A stretch of 26,656 nucleotides of DNA from G023898405 sp964368985 (GTDB taxonomy: Bacteria; Myxococcota; UBA727; JABDBI01), in contig CAYJDW010000032.1 in assembly GCA_964368985.1 (NCBI GenBank), forward strand, positions 1 to 26,656, in the 5' to 3' direction. Positions 23,774 to 26,656 of the stretch are shown here, one piece after another. Position numbers and translations under genes: made by a program. The notes under the pieces are model-generated. The model saw nothing but the letters and a program-made list of their open reading frames with translations, was not told where the DNA came from and searched no databases. Every line of letters begins with the position of its first letter. The first letter of the stretch is position 1.

Positions 23774-23831
23774 TGCCTTCCTCCTAAGTCTGAATTGCCA
23801 CGTCGACTAGCTCCCTCGGGCTAGGAATCTC

Positions 23832-23847
23832 CTGGCATTCATGCCAG
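23832..23847. terminator. Hairpin between convergent genes
   Basis: CTGGCAT-TC-ATGCCAG is a perfect 7-bp inverted repeat in the gap between the convergent ends of the polyproline lipoprotein and ABC ATPase genes. There is no strong T tract on either side, so terminator function is only suggested by position. Confidence 0.35.
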
Positions 23848-23893
23848 ACAGGATTTAAATATCGTCGTCCTTGTCTGCAGGGCAACATGAACA

Positions 23894-24553
23894 TTAAAAA
23901 CTTGTGAAGAGGTGGCCATCTTTAAGCACAACTATTTTATCGCCATATTTTTGATTTAGCCCATGGTCATGAGAGATCATCACGGCGGGAATGTGCCATG
24001 AGCTTACCAATTCTTTGATCAGCTTCATAAGTTGGTGGCTCATCTGCTCATCTAAAGCTGCTGTAGGCTCATCTAATAAAAGCAACGGAGCCTTATTCAG
24101 TGTCACCATAGCAAAGGCGAGGATCTGACGTTGACCGCCTGATAATCGGCCCATAGGAAGATGAAGATTTTCAGTGGTAAGGCCCAAAGTTTGCAAATGT
24201 TGCATCACCTGCAGTTTCGTCTCTGGTCTGACTGCCGCTTTTAGATTTGCTCGTCGAGATCTTAGCAAGAATAAAATTAAATTCTCCATAACGCTGAGGC
24301 TCGGGCTACTCGAGCTTTTTGGGTCTTGATGAAGAATAGCGACGTTCTCGAAACTATTTAGGGGGCTTTCGTTTAATAAAATTTGGCCTTCATCCTTGGG
24401 GAGTGCGCCGGACAAAATATTGAACAAAGTAGATTTTCCCGCACCGTTTTGTCCTTCCAAAATCGTCAATAAACCAGGTTTGGCCTCAAGATTCAGATTG
24501 GCAAATACCATTTGCTCGCCGAAAGATTTCTTTAAATCGATTATTTTAAGCAT
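23894..24553 (-). CDS. ABC importer ATP-binding protein (TrpZ-like)
   Basis: A 219-residue ATPase: Walker A GQNGAGKST (34-42), Q-loop Gln76, signature LSGGQ (137-141), Walker B LLLLDEP (157-163) and His195. It is short, as in the ATPases that partner PF04392-type binding proteins. GGAG lies six bases before the ATG. The start overlaps the permease gene end by 13 bp, so translation is probably coupled. It is the last gene of a three-gene import operon under the leader at 26328-26560. It should energise uptake of an amino acid or similar small molecule. Confidence 0.92.
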   Translation of the reverse strand: MLKIIDLKKSFGEQMVFANLNLEAKPGLLTILEGQNGAGKSTLFNILSGALPKDEGQILLNESPLNSFENVAILHQDPKSSSSPSLSVMENLILFLLRSRRANLKAAVRPETKLQVMQHLQTLGLTTENLHLPMGRLSGGQRQILAFAMVTLNKAPLLLLDEPTAALDEQMSHQLMKLIKELVSSWHIPAVMISHDHGLNQKYGDKIVVLKDGHLFTSF

Positions 24554-25392
24554 AAGATTCTCCGATTTTTGGTGGCCAAACTGAGCGTCACTAATAAAAC
24601 GATGATGCCCGCCTTAATGAAGTTATTCCAAACGGGTGCAATGCCCACGCTCATGGTGATGGCAAATATGCCTTGATACATGATGGAGGCGAGGATAATC
24701 ATGAAGGAAAGTTTGCGATGAAAAAGCTCCGCCATCATGAGGCTTGCAAGGCCTGCTACCAAGGTACCAACGGTGCCAGTGATGGAGAAAAAGCCTGACC
24801 ATTGAACGAAAAGGGAGCCAGCCAAAGCGGTTAAGCCATTGGCCAAGGCAAAGCCGAGCGTCTGGTATTTGCTTGTCGATTTGCCAAAATGCGCCAAAAG
24901 TGCCGGATTATCCCCGGATGCTCGCAAAATGAGACCGATTTCAGAACGCAAGAATAACAAAACAGCAATCAATAAAGTGCAAACCAAGACCACGAGTACC
25001 AAGCTCTCTTGAAGCTGCTCCGGCAGACCTGGGATGAGCGCGAAAATAGTATGCTCGCTGGCAATATTTTTTGTCGCGGTGGCCAGTGCTAAACTCAGCG
25101 AAAAACAAGCCGTGGTGCTCACTAAGCCTGCCATGAGGTGATTCATCTTAAGGCCGCTATGTAAGTATCCAGTGATACTCCCTACGCTTATCCCCGCCAA
25201 AGTCGCGGCCAACATGCTTAAGGGCGAGGAAAAATTTTGCTCAAGCAAGAGGGCAGTGAGCGCCCCGCCTAAACCGAAACTTCCTTCGACACTCAAGTCA
25301 TCTTTTTTAATGACACGAGAGGTGAGAAAAACCGCCACAGCGACGAGGGAAAAGATCAATCCCTGATTGATTACGCTGATTAATATCCCCAT
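24541..25392 (-). CDS. ABC importer permease (TrpY-like, LIV-permease superfamily)
   Basis: A 283-residue membrane protein with about eight or nine hydrophobic segments, of the branched-chain amino acid permease type (BPD_transp_2) that pairs with PF04392 binding proteins. Family cues include DDLSVEGSFGLGGALTA after the first segment and SGFFSITGTVGTLVAGLASLM. ATG 25392 comes three bases after the binding-protein stop codon, with GAGG inside the end of that gene. It overlaps the ATPase gene by 13 bp. Two copies, or a homodimer, would form the channel. Confidence 0.9.
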   Translation of the reverse strand: MGILISVINQGLIFSLVAVAVFLTSRVIKKDDLSVEGSFGLGGALTALLLEQNFSSPLSMLAATLAGISVGSITGYLHSGLKMNHLMAGLVSTTACFSLSLALATATKNIASEHTIFALIPGLPEQLQESLVLVVLVCTLLIAVLLFLRSEIGLILRASGDNPALLAHFGKSTSKYQTLGFALANGLTALAGSLFVQWSGFFSITGTVGTLVAGLASLMMAELFHRKLSFMIILASIMYQGIFAITMSVGIAPVWNNFIKAGIIVLLVTLSLATKNRRILCLK

Positions 25393-25395
25393 GGC

Positions 25396-26328
25396 TTAAA
25401 CCTCTCCCTGAATTGTCAGCTTGATGCCTTTTTCCTTAATCACGGCCTGGTTGAGGTAGAGCTCAACTTGCGCCGGATTAATGAAGCCGATCTCGCGAGG
25501 AGCTCGTTTTTCTACGAGAATTTTAATCATGATAGTGCCTGCCTCCTCGCCACTCTGACGATAATTCACCCCGAACGCGATAGTAGCGCCCTGATGCAGA
25601 GGCGATTCGTTGCTAGTAATAATAGGGCAGGGGGAATTTTTGGTGGCTTTAATAACCGCCGGCATAGCGGCCACCAGCTGATTGTCGAGGGGAATGAGCA
25701 CGGCATCACTCTTTTGGCAGGCGAGCATGCTTGAACTCATGATTTGCTGAGCTTCTTGCACGCCCACGAGCATGACTTTTATGCCTTTGGCCTCGGCCTG
25801 AGGGGCTAGTTTTTTGACCATCGCGGCAGAGTTTGCCTCATGGGGGGAGTACAAAAGAGAAATACTTTTAAGCTCGGGCAAAAGTTCAAGAATCGCTTTG
25901 ATTTGATATTGCGCATCAATGCTATCGGTCATGCCGCAAACATTGGCCGCCTGATTCTTAGATGTGATGACACTGGCATCGGAAACAGCCGCAATCACAA
26001 TCGGTTTATTTAGCTCCGCCTTGGCAAGAGTTTGAGCCGCCAAGGTGCCGATAGCAAGCACTCCCATAACACGCTTGCTGTTAGCTATTTCCGCCGCAAT
26101 CAGATTGGCCTGCTGCATATTGCCCTGGGCGTTGAAATCGACCACTTCAATATCCGGCAAGTCAGCTTTGATACGACTTATGAAGGCCTCGCGCACCGAA
26201 TCTAGCGCAGGGTGATTCATGGTCATCACTACAGCGATCTGTTGAGAAGCAGCAGGCGCTAAATACCAGCGATAGATTCCTAAAGCGCCGATAATTCCTA
26301 AGGCCAAAACTATAACTATTTTTTTCAT
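25396..26328 (-). CDS. ABC importer substrate-binding protein (PF04392, TrpX-like)
   Basis: A 310-residue periplasmic binding protein. Residues about 1-28 (MKKIVIVLALGIIGALGIY..) are an uncleaved anchor or signal peptide with no lipobox Cys. The body shows the family's two-lobe pattern: IAVVMTMNHPALDSVREAF at the first strand, IGTLAAQTLAKA and PIVIAAVSDA, then SISLLYSPHEANS and VLIPLDNQL. Relatives bind tryptophan, tyrosine or other amino acids. The ATG has GAGG eight bases upstream. It is the first gene of the operon, and its leader carries an intrinsic terminator, an antiterminator and a leader ORF without Trp codons. Amino-acid import is therefore likely, but the leader argues against Trp-specific control. 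Confidence 0.9.
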   Translation of the reverse strand: MKKIVIVLALGIIGALGIYRWYLAPAASQQIAVVMTMNHPALDSVREAFISRIKADLPDIEVVDFNAQGNMQQANLIAAEIANSKRVMGVLAIGTLAAQTLAKAELNKPIVIAAVSDASVITSKNQAANVCGMTDSIDAQYQIKAILELLPELKSISLLYSPHEANSAAMVKKLAPQAEAKGIKVMLVGVQEAQQIMSSSMLACQKSDAVLIPLDNQLVAAMPAVIKATKNSPCPIITSNESPLHQGATIAFGVNYRQSGEEAGTIMIKILVEKRAPREIGFINPAQVELYLNQAVIKEKGIKLTIQGEV

Positions 26329-26358
26329 TTTTTTTCCTCTGCCCAGAGAGCGCCAAGG

Positions 26359-26386
26359 AAAAAAAATCCCCAGCGTCTCGCTGGGG
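26359..26386 (-). terminator. Intrinsic terminator in the ABC importer leader (3:4 hairpin)
   Basis: On the minus strand CCCCAGCG-AGA-CGCTGGGG is a perfect 8-bp GC-rich hairpin followed by A and eight T. It is placed 31 bp before the binding-protein ATG, where no gene ends, so it should stop most transcription unless it is disrupted. Confidence 0.85.
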
Positions 26387-26437
26387 CTATTTAATGATGA
26401 ATACGGATGCCCCAGCTAGCTTAGAAAATAAAAGCTA
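26380..26437 (-). promoter_or_regulatory. Attenuator: antiterminator (2:3) and 1:2 hairpin
   Basis: GCTGGGGC (26416-26409 on the minus strand), a few bases after the leader-ORF stop, is perfectly complementary to GCCCCAGC (26387-26380), the 5' arm of the terminator. Forming this 8-bp helix prevents the terminator. A further 6-bp pairing, TAGCTT (26437-26432, inside the leader ORF) with AAGCTA (26422-26417), gives the 1:2 hairpin. A ribosome that reaches the stop codon would cover region 2 and allow termination; one stalled further upstream would leave region 2 free. Confidence 0.7.
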
Positions 26438-26492
26438 TAGGCAAACAAAGAGTTAGCTCTGAGAGCCGAACTTCTTTTGATGGTGTTTGCAT
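26421..26492 (-). CDS. Leader peptide of the ABC importer operon
   Basis: A 23-codon ORF beginning MQTPSKEVRLSE and ending LCLPIAFIF, with its stop codon seven bases before antiterminator region 2. It has four Leu, two Phe and two Ile codons clustered in the last 14 codons, no Trp and no Tyr. The stalling amino acid cannot be read with certainty. A ribosome halted at the first Phe codon or earlier would free region 2, so Phe or Leu are the best guesses. No strong ribosome site precedes the ATG. Confidence 0.55.
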   Translation of the reverse strand: MQTPSKEVRLSELTLCLPIAFIF

Positions 26493-26531
26493 TAACTTTA
26501 AGCACGGGGTTTCCTGTTCACGTATGGGGGC

Positions 26532-26559
26532 ATGATAAGGGCCTAAACTGGGAAGTCAA
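26532..26559 (-). promoter_or_regulatory. Promoter of the ABC importer operon leader
   Basis: TTGACT (26559-26554), a 16-bp spacer and TATCAT (26537-26532) on the minus strand match sigma70 consensus at 5/6 and 5/6. TTAGGCCC occupies 26546-26539, exactly seven bases after the -35 box and one base before the -10 box, as in the histidine-leader promoter. The transcript would have a leader of about 200 nt. Confidence 0.72.
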
Positions 26560-26580
26560 TATATTTTTTTGCGCTAGAAT

Positions 26581-26656
26581 CGTCATTGCGAGCGTAGCGT
26601 GGCAATCCAAACGTAATGGCAATGAGCTGGATTGCCACGCTACGCTCGCAATGACG
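26581..26656. repeat. Perfect 29-bp-arm palindrome (REP-like), at window end
   Basis: Arms 26581-26609 and 26628-26656 are perfect inverted repeats beginning CGTCATTGCGAGCGTAGCGT, around an 18-bp centre. CGTCATTGCGAG...TGGCAATCC repeats of this kind are dispersed in many proteobacterial genomes. It lies just upstream of the ABC operon promoter. The element may continue past the window. Confidence 0.85.

Noticed and set aside
26525..26560. Short ORF MPPYVNRKPRA in the ABC leader
   Set aside because: Its ATG overlaps the -10 box TATCAT, so it lies upstream of the likely transcript start.
1..26656. CRISPR arrays, prophage or transposase genes
   Set aside because: No regularly spaced direct repeats, and no recombinase, transposase or phage structural protein among the reading frames; the repeats present are palindromic intergenic units.

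Overview
The window reads as chromosomal DNA of a Gram-negative, probably proteobacterial and possibly host-associated organism. Support for that: lipoprotein signal peptides, a YihY-type inner-membrane protein, an enterobacterial-style histidine leader peptide, many amino-acid transporters, and frequent palindromic intergenic repeats of the kind common in Legionellales, Rickettsiales and relatives. I cannot assign a genus or choose firmly between alpha- and gammaproteobacteria. No tRNA, rRNA, CRISPR array, transposase or phage gene was seen.

Layout. 1-2.9 kb: terminator of an upstream gene, then a two-module M16 zinc protease. 2.9-3.1 kb: a nested inverted-repeat element. 3.1-6.8 kb (minus strand): an exported protein with a Rossmann-like half, a sodium:solute symporter preceded by a histidine leader peptide and terminator, and a lipoprotein with a macrodomain. 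7.0-11.4 kb (plus): a cysteine-rich lipoprotein, then a DHA2-type drug exporter followed closely by an M2 (ACE-like) peptidase lipoprotein; this pair is flanked by two copies of one palindromic repeat. 11.6-14.7 kb (minus): a three-gene unit of a PaaK/CapK-like adenylating enzyme, an ABC-2 permease and its ATPase. 14.9-16.7 kb (plus): a sterol desaturase/fatty-acid hydroxylase-family protein and YihY. 16.7-21.4 kb (minus): a 53-residue DUF3309-like membrane peptide, a 40-bp-arm palindrome, an orphan 456-residue protein, an SNF-family transporter with a long structured leader, and a SAM methyltransferase with an apparent signal peptide. 21.7-23.8 kb (plus): a lipoprotein with a 33-residue polyproline tract. 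23.9-26.6 kb (minus): an ABC importer operon (binding protein, permease, ATPase; TrpXYZ-like) with an attenuator-like leader, and a perfect 29-bp-arm palindrome at the window end.

Main message. Amino-acid uptake appears to be controlled by transcription attenuation, a mechanism best known for biosynthetic operons. The symporter gene is preceded by a leader peptide with five consecutive His codons and a strong intrinsic terminator, which predicts that it imports histidine. The ABC importer has a leader ORF, a 2:3 antiterminator and a 3:4 terminator. Both leaders are driven by promoters with the same unusual layout: TTGACW, 7 nt, TTAGGCCC, 1 nt, then the -10 box. A third transporter (SNF family) has a weaker but similar leader. 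A second theme is export of enzyme folds that normally act in the cytosol: a macrodomain lipoprotein and a SAM methyltransferase with a signal peptide, plus a possible third Rossmann-like protein. These could act on host or envelope substrates.
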